Source: Fistulifera solaris (lineage: Eukaryota > Bacillariophyta > Bacillariophyceae > Naviculales > Stauroneidaceae). From it: a stretch of DNA of 64,000 nucleotides. Shown here one piece after another: positions 34,353 to 45,298 of the stretch. The position numbers were made by a program, and so were the translations under genes. The notes under the pieces were generated by a model, which worked only from the letters and a program-made list of their open reading frames with translations, was not told where the DNA came from and searched no databases. The stretch spans positions 2,294,001 through 2,358,000 of the forward strand of contig AP026124.1 of assembly GCA_030295235.1 (NCBI GenBank). Direction: 5' to 3'. The stretch's first letter is position 1, and each line of letters starts with the position of its first letter.

Positions 34353-35714
34353 CTACTCCAACAGTAAATCGCCGTCAATTTCACACAAAACTTTGTATTC
34401 GGACACATCCCACGTCGCATGGACAAAAACATACAACGTGTCAGTGGTTACATACACCGAACAGCTCTTACGCCCATCACTTCGATCGGATGAGCATTCA
34501 AAGTCGCTGAAATGACCGTGTGAGTTCATGAGGATATCCAAGTCTTTCTTTTCGATGCCGTCTGTGGTTTCGAGATGACAATGAACTACAGACCCTTTGG
34601 GGACATCGTTTATTTCAAACACTTGAGTGGAGTCTGCATCGAGTGATCCGCTTTCTTGAAAACCTGTTTGAATTGCTCTCAAGTTACGAGCCGAGCGGGA
34701 CACAGGACTTCGATACGCTAAGTACGAATCCACCATGACAGAAATCTGCCCTTCGGTGAACTCGTACAAGCACGAGTCAGCAGAATAGTCCATAAAATTA
34801 AAAATAGGATCCAGTTTTCCATCTCCTGGACATGTATCACGTCGGTCTTGTGGAGAGCATCCACTATTGGGGGTCTTTTCGGGTGCCGTATCGCCGATAC
34901 CATCACCATCTTTGCAGCGTCCTTGGAAGGTGTGAAACAGGCCTAGCCAGTGACCGACTTCATGGACCAGCGTATCTCCTTCGTTATAAGCGGAAAGTGA
35001 TCCTCCACGGATCGCTCTTCGATTAATCACAACGCCATCTGATTGGGGTCGGGAAGCGTACCCATTCGGTAATGTGGCATAACCCAAGAGGCCATTCCTC
35101 AAGCTCGTTCGTGTGCGAATTGCCGTATAATATACATTCAAGACACTCTCGTCGCCTTTGCGCAGCGCCCGTTTCATCTTTCCTTCGCGACGCAATATGG
35201 CCAAGAATGATACATTCACCCTCATCCAGCGACGGTTGATCGGTCGCGAAATACAGGCAGTTGGATCCGAGGTCGAGTTCGTCGTTCCGTTGATATTGCC
35301 GTTCTCATCGAGTGTCGCCAAGGCAAACGAAATACCCGTATCCAGGGAACAATTTCCCAAACACCATTCGAGCTCAGTGTCACAACAAGAAGCATTCGTA
35401 AAGGCTCGATTTAAATGATCCAGCTCATCTTGCAGTTGCTCATTCGAAATGGTGTCGTTCTGGTGATTTTCACGTCGTGGAATGTGAAAACAGACCGGAA
35501 TCTCTATCGACGACAAACGGAACTCGGGGTTGCGGTCTTCGAGAAACTCACGAAACTGACTGGCGTGTTCACGTGCTAGAAAATCTTGCGCGGTGGGCAA
35601 GGCCGTACCACATCGATGAAAGATCGATGATGATGAGTCTTCTTCCAGGTGACGTTCATGCGCCACCATCATCGGAAGTGTCAGCAACAACAGAAACCAA
35701 GAGGAGTATTTCAT
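34353..35714 (-). CDS. secreted M43-family metalloprotease (pappalysin-like), copy 1
   Basis: 453 residues. Signal peptide MKYSSWFLLLLTLPMMVA, then a propeptide. The metzincin zinc site HEVGHWLGLFHTF is near 34940-34975, followed by the family's DGIGDTAPE and the Met-turn NFMDYSADSCLYEFTEGQ. Two cysteine pairs around the site (CSPQ, CPGDG) fit the M43 fold. Downstream is a domain of about 110 residues containing DVPKGSVVHCHLETT, probably beta-rich. Likely an extracellular or cell-wall protease; substrate unknown. A close paralogue lies just upstream in the same direction (36124-37425). The 3' end is only 23 bp from the convergent AAA+ gene. Confidence 0.88.
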   Translation of the reverse strand: MKYSSWFLLLLTLPMMVAHERHLEEDSSSSIFHRCGTALPTAQDFLAREHASQFREFLEDRNPEFRLSSIEIPVCFHIPRRENHQNDTISNEQLQDELDHLNRAFTNASCCDTELEWCLGNCSLDTGISFALATLDENGNINGTTNSTSDPTACISRPINRRWMRVNVSFLAILRREGKMKRALRKGDESVLNVYYTAIRTRTSLRNGLLGYATLPNGYASRPQSDGVVINRRAIRGGSLSAYNEGDTLVHEVGHWLGLFHTFQGRCKDGDGIGDTAPEKTPNSGCSPQDRRDTCPGDGKLDPIFNFMDYSADSCLYEFTEGQISVMVDSYLAYRSPVSRSARNLRAIQTGFQESGSLDADSTQVFEINDVPKGSVVHCHLETTDGIEKKDLDILMNSHGHFSDFECSSDRSDGRKSCSVYVTTDTLYVFVHATWDVSEYKVLCEIDGDLLLE

Positions 35715-36123
35715 TGCGATATGAAAATTGTTTGGTGCTGCTATTAGTCGTCGTGTTGATTAATTACCTGGTAAATGTTTCAAAGATAATCTTTTCATTT
35801 TTCCCACGTTCGATCGGCACGACGTTGAATTTCAAAGAGCCAAACGACTACACAAACGTACAGTTAGTTTAAAAGTGAGAAGAGTCGTCGTCGGTCATGG
35901 ATCGGCGACGCGCGAAACGGGATGTGCGATTTATTTATTTACTCCATTGATTGCTTAGTTGCAGTTATTTCTACATTAAAAGGTATAGTATATGTTAATG
36001 CGGCATACGGAAGTCGGAGAAGCAATGAAGATTTCAAAAAGTGTGCCACAAAATTCGATGTCTTTGACCTTCACTTTTTACGGCGCAAAACGAAAACAAA
36101 AAACCATGTTGTTGTGCCTCCAT
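35715..36123. other. intergenic between M43 paralogues
   Basis: Promoter side of copy 1 and 3' flank of copy 2. No gene seen. Confidence 0.4.
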
Positions 36124-37425
36124 TCAACGCAACCACTCATCGTCATTAATAGCGCAGACAATTGTGAACTCAGAAATCTTCAATTTGGCATGGGCAATAA
36201 CATAAATGGAGTCGGCGATGGCCATCAGAGAGCACTGGTGAGCCTCCCTGTCTTCCGAACTGCATTCGAAGTCATTCAGGCGGCCGTGTGAGTTCATAAA
36301 CAAATCCAAATGTCCTTCTTCTTCCTCATGAGCTATTTCGGCGTGGCAATGAACAACTGAACTCATCGGAACGTCATTCATTTGAAACACTTGCGTAGCC
36401 CCGGCCTCCAATGATCCGATTTCGCGTAGCCCACGATGAATGGGTTTCAACATTCGACGGGATCCAGGAGTGCGATAAGTTACATACGAGTCGACCATTG
36501 CCGAGATCTGGCCGGCAGTGAACTCAAAAAGACACTTGTCATCCGAGTAATCCATAAAATTGAAGATAGGATCTTTCAGCAAGTCTCCGGTACAAGTATC
36601 GCGCTGCTCACTCGGGTTGCATCCATAATAGGGGACTCTTTCGGGCGCCGTATCCGCAATCCTGTCACCTGGACTACAAGCGCTATCAAATGTGTGATAC
36701 AATCCCAACCAGTGACCGACTTCGTGAACAAGTGTATCACCCTCATTGTAAGGAGGAGCACCGCCCCGGATCGTATCTCGTGACATGACAACGCCATCAT
36801 CTTTTGGAAAAGAATCATAATCCCAAGGAAACGTCGCATAACCGAGTGTATTTCCTGGTAGATTTGTGTAGTAAACGTTCAAAACACGTTCGTCACCTTT
36901 GCGGAGAGCCTCTTTCATGGCTCCGTCAGCGCCCAAAAACCGGAAACGCACCCATCGTCTTTGTCGTGGTCGGGTCACACAGGCATTCGGGGAGGATACC
37001 GAGTCCGTGACACCATCAAAGTTACCATTCCCATCGAGTTTCGCCATGACGAACGAAATACCCGTATCCGGAGAGCACCGTCCCGAGCACTCAGAAAGAC
37101 TGGCGTCGCAGCAGGACGCGGCCGAATAAGCCATGTTGAGATGATCGAGTTCATCTTGCAACTGCTCATTGGAAATACGTTCCCCACCCAAAAAAGCTCT
37201 TCGCGGAATGTGGAAACACACAGGGACTTCGATGAGTGGGGCACGATACTCGTCGTTCCTTTCGGCCAAGAAAGCTCGGTATTCTTGGGCATACTCGCGA
37301 GCTTTAAGGTCGCTGTCATCCGGGTCTTTTGTTCCACAACGATGCTCTTCGGCGAGATGACGCTCATGCGCGACGGCTGTCACCGCGAGAATGGTAAATA
37401 AGTTGGCAATGTGGATGAACTTCAT
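36124..37425 (-). CDS. secreted M43-family metalloprotease, copy 2
   Basis: 433 residues, tandem paralogue of 34353-35714. Signal peptide MKFIHIANLFTILAVTAVA followed by HERHLAEE, the same start of the mature region as copy 1. Zinc site HEVGHWLGLYHTF, then RIADTAPERVPYYGC and the Met-turn NFMDYSDDKCLFEFTAGQ. The C-terminal domain is also shared (NDVPMSSVVHCHAEI, FDLFMNSHGRLNDFECSS-like). Cysteines in the catalytic part are conserved between the copies. Copy 2 is shorter in the propeptide and linker. The pair arose by tandem duplication; both look functional. Confidence 0.88.
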   Translation of the reverse strand: MKFIHIANLFTILAVTAVAHERHLAEEHRCGTKDPDDSDLKAREYAQEYRAFLAERNDEYRAPLIEVPVCFHIPRRAFLGGERISNEQLQDELDHLNMAYSAASCCDASLSECSGRCSPDTGISFVMAKLDGNGNFDGVTDSVSSPNACVTRPRQRRWVRFRFLGADGAMKEALRKGDERVLNVYYTNLPGNTLGYATFPWDYDSFPKDDGVVMSRDTIRGGAPPYNEGDTLVHEVGHWLGLYHTFDSACSPGDRIADTAPERVPYYGCNPSEQRDTCTGDLLKDPIFNFMDYSDDKCLFEFTAGQISAMVDSYVTYRTPGSRRMLKPIHRGLREIGSLEAGATQVFQMNDVPMSSVVHCHAEIAHEEEEGHLDLFMNSHGRLNDFECSSEDREAHQCSLMAIADSIYVIAHAKLKISEFTIVCAINDDEWLR

Positions 37426-38088
37426 GGATTCTTTGTGTCAGGTTTGATTCAATTGTCAATAAATTCGTCGCCTGGAGACCCAGTCTGAATTGTTCGGAAT
37501 GATGTGTGAGAGTTGTGAAACCGAAGACAAAGCACAATGACCGAAATTCTGAAAGGGATCTATGGTCTACGGCAAAATCACGCGTCTCAGATTAGTATAT
37601 AGTACTGATTGTGCTAGATTGTCCGCATACTCTGTGGTACATCTTCCCAGCAAAATAGGCCCAAGTCAGTTCTATTGACTTTCGACCTATGTTCTCTGGA
37701 CAAAATGGCGCTACTGCTGGATCCTATAGCGAATGACAACTGGGTACCGGTACGTCAAATGGCTCTACCGTCTGGCCTTCAACGAGACGCCCGGGTTCCA
37801 TCGGAGGAAGTACGTACGAATGGTCTCCGAGGAACACAAAGATAGCAAGAGAAAGAGCGAGAGATCCGGTGTCAACCGATCCGTTCGATGATGTTGTAGC
37901 ATACGAGACATTTATTGAAGGTCGGATGCTGAGCTTGAACACTTCGTGTAGATACATAGAGAAGAACTGAGATAGAAAAAGCGAGTCGGTTCAGAGTGAA
38001 AGCGACGTTATAAAATCATCGGCAGCATTTGCCCATCACTGAGTGGAGGAGTCAAGAGTTGCTGAAAAGTTTCAAATAGTTACCCACA
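37426..38088. other. divergent upstream region, M43 copy 2 and ABC1 kinase
   Basis: About 660 bp with no gene seen. Contains GGGTACCGGTAC near 37741. Presumably both promoters. Confidence 0.4.
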
Positions 38089-40892
38089 ATGAGACGACAG
38101 CATACCTCTTTACACGCTCTCCGCTGGTCTTTTATTTTGATTTCACTGCTCGTGGTGATTGCTCCTGTTCCAGCTTTTCTGGTTTCTCAACAACGATGCA
38201 GTCGACGCAGAGCAAATTCATGGTTCAATCGAGTAGCGGTGTTGAAAGAAAACGACGCGGTGGAAACAGCGATCAACACGACGACGCTATCTGAACAAGA
38301 CTTGAACATGAGTGATTTGTCGAAAATCAACGGATTACCGCAGGACATAAACATCACCGACATTAGTCAAAATGAAACTATTACTACCCCCGAAGATTTT
38401 ATGATGGATTTGGTCAATGAAATCAACGAACGTGTACTGAACGGGACGGCTCAGCTGCTAGGAGATTTGACCGAAAACTTGGACGAGAAATTGATGGGCT
38501 TGCCGGACACTACCACTGCTAGTGAAATGTCGTCGTACTTGGTCGAATTCGCTAATCGAATGCAAAAGGCGCAAGAGATGGAATTGCAAAAGCAAGTCAG
38601 AGAAATAGAAAAACGATTCATTGAGCCTTTTGAGGAACTGGCATTTTCCGACGTGCCACTGTGGAAGAACAATAAGGCCGCGGTAGATTCGACGAGTTCG
38701 TCGGAGATGTCGACTATGGAGCCCAGTGATTTGGTGCTCTTGGGGAAGAATTCCACTATACCGGAAACACGCAAGATGCGAACAAGTGAGATATTGCGAA
38801 ACTTCAATGTCGCTCCTTTCTATTATTCTATTGCACTGTTTTCACGGTGGGCGCAAAAAGCTTCGTTTCCTTCGATATATGTCATGTCTCTGTATAAGTG
38901 GTTAGCTAGTCTGATCAAAACCAACAACAACGGCAAAAGCGGAACTAACGTTTATGGTGGTGAAACGTTGCAAGCCGGGTGGAAGAGAACGGGAGAGATT
39001 GCCGCCAAGGGACCGATGGCGCGGAAATGGGCAATTTTACGACGATCCGCTGAGATTTGGGCGTACTTTTCGTCGTTTTACATAAAGGATCGGCGAATCG
39101 TATCCAAGTACAACCGAGGACAATGGTCTGAAGAAAAATTCAAAGAGGAGCGTCGTAAACTGGGAGCAGAAGTGACACAGAATTTGCTAAAACTGGGACC
39201 TACATTCATCAAAGTCGGTCAGTTGTTCAGTACACGCATTGACATCGTTCCACCAGAATACATCGAAGAGCTGAAGCTACTTCAAGATCAAGTTCCTCCT
39301 TTTTCGGGTGATTTGGCTGTTGAAATTGTGGAAAGGGAACTCGGAAAGCCAATAGGCGAATTATTTGATGAATTCAATCGAACATCATTGGCTGCGGCGT
39401 CGTTGGGACAAGTCCATGTTGCACGTAAAGGCAATCAACTTTTAGCTGTCAAAATCCAGCGCCAATACTTACGCGAGCTATTTGAAGTTGATTTGGGCCA
39501 GCTAAGACAAGTCGCTGTTTTTGCAGATGCTTTAGATTTGCAGTCCGAAGGTGGCTTATTAGATCGCAATACCAAGCGAGACTGGGTTAGTGTCTTTGAA
39601 GAAAGCAAACGCTTATTATACGAAGAGATCGATTATTTGAACGAAATGAAGAACTGCGATAAATTTCGTAAAAATTTCGATGGATACAAGTTTCGATATA
39701 TACGGGCCCCCATGACATACCCGGAATTTACGACAGAAAAAGTCATGGCCATGGAGTTTCTGCCGGGAATTAAGGTGACCGACAAGAAAAGGCTGATTGA
39801 GGAGGGGCTGGATCCAATTGATATTAGTGTCAAAATGGCCGAGGCTTTTCTAGAGCAGCTTTGTCGCCATGGCTTCTTTCACAGTGACCCTCAGTACGTA
39901 CTAACAAAGACCTCATGATTCAAAGTACCATTTGTGTGATGTCATCTAACTTGTTTCTTTTTGACAGCCCTGGAAATGTTGCCGTGGAGCGCGCGGAGAA
40001 TGGAGAAGCTCGCTTGATCTTCTACGACTTTGGTATGATGGATTCTTTTGGAGAAGTTCAGCGGAAGGGATTAGTAGATTTCTTCTTTGCCGTTTACTAC
40101 GACGCAAATGTTCGCGATGCTTGCAATGCATTAGAACGGCTGGGAATGCTACGAACAGGTCCCGATATTGACCGTATTGCCGTTGAGCGCGTAGGACAGG
40201 ATTTCATTGATCGGTTTCAGGAAACACTGAAAAGAGACGCAACATGGGAGAATGAGCTGAGCGAACAAGAACGTCAACGAATCAATAGAGATAGACGCAA
40301 GAAGTTGGGCGAAGAGTTTCTCTCATTGAACCGCGATTCACCATTTGTCTTTCCACCGACTTGGACTTTTGTTTTCCGAGCATTCTTTTCTATAGATGGG
40401 ATTGGCAAAACTTTGAACCCGAAATACGATTTGACCCGACTGACTCTGCCTTATCTCAAGGAATTGTTGGATTTAAAAGATGGAAATGCCATCAAAACGA
40501 CTCTTCTCCGAATCGGTAAACGCCTTGGCTTACGGCCAATCGATATTCAGCAAGCTATTACGCAGCCCAGAAGAGTAGCCAATGTTGAAGATATCTTGAC
40601 TCGATTAGAGAAGGGTGATTTCAAACTACGAGTCCGAGCATCCGAACTTGAACGGGAGCTGGAACGAAGCAAAATACTACAGCGAGGTACTCTAGAAGCA
40701 GTTTTATCGGGTGTTTTGCTGCAGAGTGCACTGACGTTAGTGTCAGTCGGCAACAGTGGGAGATGGGTTGTTCCTGCCAGTCGAACTATCATCGGCGTGG
40801 CAGCGGTACTAGCCGTTCGAGTGCCCTTGGCAATGATTCGTATTCGAAACCTCGACAAATACAATGAACGCTATGGCGTAACCAAGAGATAG
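38089..40892 (+). CDS. plastid ABC1/ADCK-type atypical kinase
   Basis: Two exons, 38089-39893 and 39968-40892 (donor GTACGTAC, acceptor TTTTTGACAG); splicing restores HSDPHPGNV. 909 residues. The signal peptide (about residues 12-30) ends VPAF-LVSQ, a diatom plastid motif, so the product is expected in the plastid. UbiB-family kinase marks: KxGQ motif ([11 protein letters not shown], about residue 373), Ala-rich loop [11 protein letters not shown] in place of the glycine loop, catalytic-lysine segment [35 protein letters not shown] and [10 protein letters not shown]. Plastid ABC1 kinases act at plastoglobules and thylakoids in prenylquinone and photosynthetic stress metabolism. An Asn/Glu-rich N-terminal extension of about 250 residues is unassigned. 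A hydrophobic C-terminal stretch (about residues 855-890) may anchor to membrane. Confidence 0.93.
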
Positions 40893-41044
40893 AAACTGGT
40901 ATAGCCCCTCTCTCTAGACCTTTAATGTTATGTCGCTTACTGTGCCAAGACTCCTCTGCGCAGAGCAAAACCTAGTTTTGAAAGACATCGTAGCGGTACT
41001 AAAAATATTGTCTCACTTGCGAAAGCGCTTGTCTATAATCTAAG

Positions 41045-42413
41045 GTGTCTCTACACAAATTATCAGAACACGTTTCGTATGTAATTTGCATCTCCATAAG
41101 AACTCGCCAAATGATAATTCCTTCCGACAACCATTTCACCATCTCAAAAGGGAATGCAAAGAGCCTCCTTCCGGCAAAGGAATGCATTAGAATACTTCCA
41201 AGAATGACAGAAATGTCTAATTTACTTCCAGAGATAGTTCAAACGACATCAAAAGATGTCGAAAACGCATCTACGTTTCGGATTACTGGCATATCACCAT
41301 ACACGGTTGAAAGGTGGAACTCATCCAGATATCGTAATCGATCACAAGACAGATTCCAAGCGGCAGAAATACCAATACACAGTACTGTTCAGAATAAACA
41401 TGAGGAACGAGGCATTTGTCGTCAATCTGCAGTTATCGAAGAGACTCGATTCGTTCCGCCAATGCAATCAGCAGCTTTCCAGTCTAGCCTCGACCGAAGC
41501 ACAGAGTCTATGAAAAGCGGGGAAACGCGAGACTCCCCTATCATGGAGTCCACAATACAGTCGTTAACCGACTCGGGCTGTCAACAATACGAGTTTGGAC
41601 GTTACGAAAGCGCCGAAGCGGAGTTTAGGGTGGCCTTGCAAGCGTCTCAAGAATCGTCACTCCACGTGGCTGCCGTGCTCTGTGGAAATTTAGGCGCAAC
41701 GCATCTACAGCTAGGGAACTACAGCAGGGCCAAATTGTATTTACAAAAGGGATTACAGTGGAAAAAGAGTGCACATCGTCTACCACCTTCGATGTCTTGA
41801 TGAACTTGGGAAATCTGACAGCGTGTGAAAGCTTGGAAGAAAGCGTGGAATGGTATCACATGGCGGTGGAAGATCTAGAATCTAACCAAGGAAGTGAGGA
41901 GGACTGGGCAAATGTCCTTTTCAATTTAGGCCGAGTGTACGTGCAACACCAGCAATGGGAAACAGCAAGAAAGTTCTTAGAAGAAGCTTATCACTGGACG
42001 AAAGAAGCTTACTGTGAAGATCATAACTCGATGGCCGAAACATTCGATCTATTGGGACTTGTTCACATGGCGCAACAGCATTACGATCAAGCCTTGGTAG
42101 CGTTTACCCGTGCCATGGCGATTCATCGACATTCAAGGGCCCCTTTCACCGAAACATAGCACAATCATTACTCAATATGGGGCTGTTGCGTGAGTGTCAA
42201 GGTGAATGGTCCGACGCCTGGGAGGCTTACACTACGGCACATGATTTATTGCTACGATTACGTACAAAACAAAATGATCCATTGCTGGAAATGGTTTGTC
42301 AAAGCATTCATGCAGTGGAAGTTTTGATTGCGAGACAAACCCGAGATCGAATGCTACAAAGATCAAGATCGGCACGCACGCATTATAGAGCTGCGTACGC
42401 GTCAACTATATAA
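41045..42413 (+). CDS. TPR protein, kinesin-light-chain-like repeats (two frame breaks)
   Basis: The first about 180 residues are Ser/Arg-rich without features. TPR units follow from about 41590: YEFGRYESAEAEFRVALQAS, LGATHLQLGNYSRAKLYLQK, LMNLGNLTACESLEESVEWY, LFNLGRVYVQHQQWETARKF, FDLLGLVHMAQQHYDQALVA and LNMGLLRECQGEWSDAWEAY. Consecutive 42-residue spacing resembles kinesin light chain repeats. Frames change at A5 (41762-41766) and TT (42132-42133); one base missing in each gives unbroken repeats. A scaffold role is likely, partner unknown. The start is uncertain: the 5' part is poor in coding signal and an exon could be missing. Confidence 0.72.
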
Positions 42414-42441
42414 GCTCATTAAGTATCCAGCAGACTTATAA

Positions 42442-42744
42442 TCACTTCGATTTGGTTGCGTTGTCTTTCAAATGATCGTACAAACCCTCTTCGAGCCACA
42501 GATCTTCATCCGTCTTCTTTACATTCGTTCGTCCCTTTTTTCCGTCCTTGCGAGGCGGAATTCGATTCTTGACGCGACGTTCCATAGCCTGCCACATAGG
42601 TTGTAAATCTTCATCCCCTTTTATTATTTGCGCCGGTTCAAGAAATTTGCGCTTCAACTTATCGAGTTGGTCCTTTCTCCATGATGGGGGAGGCGTTGTT
42701 AGTAACCTCCTGTGTAAACATGTTTGTGCCGTTCGTTTCCACAT
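42442..42744 (-). CDS. small basic protein, possibly mitochondrial
   Basis: 100 residues from MWKRTAQTCLHRRLLTTPPP at 42744 (the frame is open to 42792). The N-terminus is basic with Arg and no acids, like a mitochondrial presequence. The body is charged: SWRKDQLDKLKRKF, DEDLQPMWQAMERRV, KNRIPPRKDGKKGR, DEDLWLEEGLYDHL. It looks like a real conserved protein because of composition and strong charge pattern, but I do not recognise the family. Convergent with the TPR gene (28 bp apart). Confidence 0.6.
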   Translation of the reverse strand: MWKRTAQTCLHRRLLTTPPPSWRKDQLDKLKRKFLEPAQIIKGDEDLQPMWQAMERRVKNRIPPRKDGKKGRTNVKKTDEDLWLEEGLYDHLKDNATKSK

Positions 42745-43367
42745 CCCTGGGATGTATGTGATGATGAGCGAAACGATATGTTGCAATGGCAAATAGATAA
42801 TTGCAGTTCAACAATAAAGTGGGAATGATCTTCTAAAATCGAAAATGCGGTCGATCCATCGAAGAGAATAAAACTGCGATCGAGACTAGTGACTTCTTTA
42901 GTCCCGGACGGACGACGAAATAATACGGAGTAGAAGAGAACCCCTGGTAGGGATGTAGACTCTAGAGACCTTCCTAATTTTCTGATCATATTCTGTTGAG
43001 CTAGGGCGTACTACGATGATCTCACAAAGAAAGCGCATTGCGAGCTTTTCGATAGATTTCACGTCTTGATAAGGAGCAATTGAGATACGTGTTTTTCCTT
43101 TCTCATATGATTTGTTCTTTCTGCTGTGAACTAGAAAACGAAAAACCACATGAATATTATTTATCGTAATTGCTAAAATGCTAAAACAAATGTGGAAAGT
43201 AGAGCCAGCAACTCTAGGAAGGAGCTAGAGGCTATGATAATAAAATCTCTTACTTTATCTAGTATTACGGGAAAATGTGTCAAGCCATCCTAATTGATAT
43301 TTTGCAAAATAATTAGCTATACATTTAATTATTCATTCGTCATTATTAGCGTCGTCTATTGCTTCGT
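42745..43367. other. intergenic region
   Basis: About 620 bp, A/T-rich. Small open frames have no recognisable features. No RNA gene seen. Confidence 0.4.
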
Positions 43368-43614
43368 TTAGTACTTTGATTTCTTCATGACAAATTCACT
43401 TTTACCAGTCGGTTCTTGACCCATTAAATGTTCCCCATCGGGGCGTAAGGATCGATCAACTTTGAGAAAGTCCAATGTAGGTCCTTTCTTGGAATTTGCA
43501 TCGTTCTGAGAAAAACGAGAAACTGTCAGCCACGAGCCAAGCAGACAAGAGTCGCGACATTGCTGGCACTCATTTCTTCTGTCGCACCTTGTGGTCGTCG
43601 TCGGGCTTTTCCAT
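43368..43614 (-). CDS. two-exon small protein (54 residues), unknown
   Basis: Exon 1 43588-43614 encodes MEKPDDDHK; exon 2 43368-43505 begins NDANSKKGPT, contains LDFLKVDRSLRPDGEHLMGQ and ends EPTGKSEFVMKKSKY before a TAA. The intron (43506-43587) starts GTGCGA and ends in a pyrimidine-rich TTTCTCGTTTTTCTCAG. The peptide is hydrophilic and basic with a compact, protein-like composition. The splice keeps phase 0 on both sides. I do not recognise a family. The evidence is the clean acceptor, the reading frame and the in-frame start. Confidence 0.6.
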
Positions 43615-44149
43615 TGTGACTACTAGGATTCTCTTCGAAGCGTCTCTTTACTCTGCTTTGATTATGTTGCTGTTGGATGGTTTGTTGGATGGTTTGTTGG
43701 ATTATTGTGAGATCAACGAAACGACGAGAGGAATGATGTTTTCGTTGCGCAAAGAAATCAACGAACGCGATCTCTCACGTACATTTCTTTTAATAGTAAG
43801 GTGTCAATGAATCTTCCACTTTGTGGTAAAGAGTGCTGGAGGATGAATTCTCGTTCCATGTTCAGTGTTCGCCACGAAAGAAAACGAGAACGGGACTGCT
43901 AGATAAAATTCTGTCCCGGACAGTCCGTTCGCCTCACCTGCATGACAGCATGATCTGTCCTTCAACCTTCGCTAACCGAAACAACGCACACCGCCGCCGA
44001 CGACCGACGACGACTCCCCTCCTCGCCGCGCCGATACCTCGTAGATTACGGCACTAGATTTCAACCTTATAATTTCCATTGCAATCCTTTGTTATTTATC
44101 TCATTATTTGTTTTGTTAAGTCACTGTCGCAACAAGCCGCGAGTTCAAA
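43615..44149. promoter_or_regulatory. divergent upstream region, small protein and SmD3
   Basis: About 535 bp. Holds a short tandem repeat (TTGTTGGATGG units, about 43669-43704, which overlaps the upstream side of the small gene) and a GC-rich stretch near 43975-44045. No further gene seen. Confidence 0.4.
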
Positions 44150-44944
44150 ATGTCAGTCGTCGGAAACAACCGCATCGGAATTCCCATTGTCGTTTTGCAC
44201 GACGCCGAAGGCGCCGTCGTCGAAGTCGAGACGATTCACGGCGAATGGATCCGCGGCTTGCTGTTTGAAGCGGAAGACATGATGAATTTGTACATCAAAA
44301 ATGCGGTGGTTGTCGACAGTACTCAACGGAAACGTAAGACGCCGCAAGTTTATGTGCGAGGTTCCGAAATTCTCTTTATTGTCTTGCCGGAAATGCTGCA
44401 GCATGCTCCAATGTTTCAACGGTACGTACTTTTAGGGGGTGCTGACGCGTGCGTGCGTAAATGTTTGCGTGCGTGTTACGAGTATCCTTTGTGGCACTGT
44501 ACGGCATAAATTTGGTTGTTTTTCGACGTGTTCGAGGTTTGCCAGTGCGTTATGGTGTGTGTCGTTGTGTTGACAAAGAAAAGCATTGGGCGAGTGTCAG
44601 GTGAGTGCAGGCTTTGTGTAAAAACTTGACTGAACTCCTTTGCCTCACTCTGAAATACTTTATTGTCGCAGTATTCGGCATTGGCGTAAACACGGAGGTG
44701 CACCCCCGGAAGGGTGGGACAAGCCGTCGGACAAGCGGCTGCCATTATTCGCAAAGCCACGGAGCGGCGTGGACGTGGCGGATTTGGTGGTGGCGGCGGC
44801 GGCGGCGGCGGCGGCAGAGGAGGTTTCGGCGGCGGAGGAGGAAACTTTGGGGGAAGAGGGAGCTTTGGTGGTGGGGGAAACTTTGGAGGAGGACGAACTG
44901 GAATGGGACGAGGAGGACCGCCCGGTCCGTACGGTCCTCGATAA
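44150..44944 (+). CDS. small nuclear ribonucleoprotein SmD3
   Basis: Exons 44150-44421 and 44698-44944 (donor GTACGTAC; acceptor ACACGGAG), 172 residues. Sm1 motif: GIPIVVLHDAEGAVVEVETI with GEWIRGLLFEAEDMMNLYI; Sm2 motif: VYVRGSEILFIVLPEMLQHAPMF, typical of SmD3. After the splice the sequence reads VGQAVGQAAAIIRKATERRG followed by an RGG/GGGG-rich tail (from about 44765 to 44944), as in the RG tails of Sm proteins that are arginine methylated. It is a core ring subunit of U1, U2, U4 and U5 snRNPs. The intron of 276 nt is the longest in the window. The junction frame was checked: CG from exon 1 plus G from exon 2 gives Arg. Confidence 0.93.
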
Positions 44945-45298
44945 TGCAGATTTGGCCCTTTCTCTGTAGGCTACCCCTATTTACATCTAAGTCGTTCGTC
45001 TCCCATCTATCTAGCTCCTACTAGTCATTTCCCGCATTCTTGCTGTAAGATCTAGCGATGCTGTCTACCAGGTAGCATCGCATCCTAGCCAACTTGCTGT
45101 CTTGCCGTACGTGCGTAGGTCGTAGGTGTGAAAATAATGTGAAAAGAACCTCCCTCCGTCTGCCCTTTCTTCGGCTTTTGTTACGGCTCCAACAAAAATC
45201 TGTTTTCGACAAAACTCAAATCCATTTTATCGTGAAATTGACTCTACAATATCAATACAAATACAACTCCATTTTTATTGATCAGCAAAAATACTATC

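Noticed and set aside
44605-45024. Arg-rich and Glu/Ala-rich frames over the SmD3 second exon
   Set aside because: Out-of-frame readings of the GGC-rich RGG tail.
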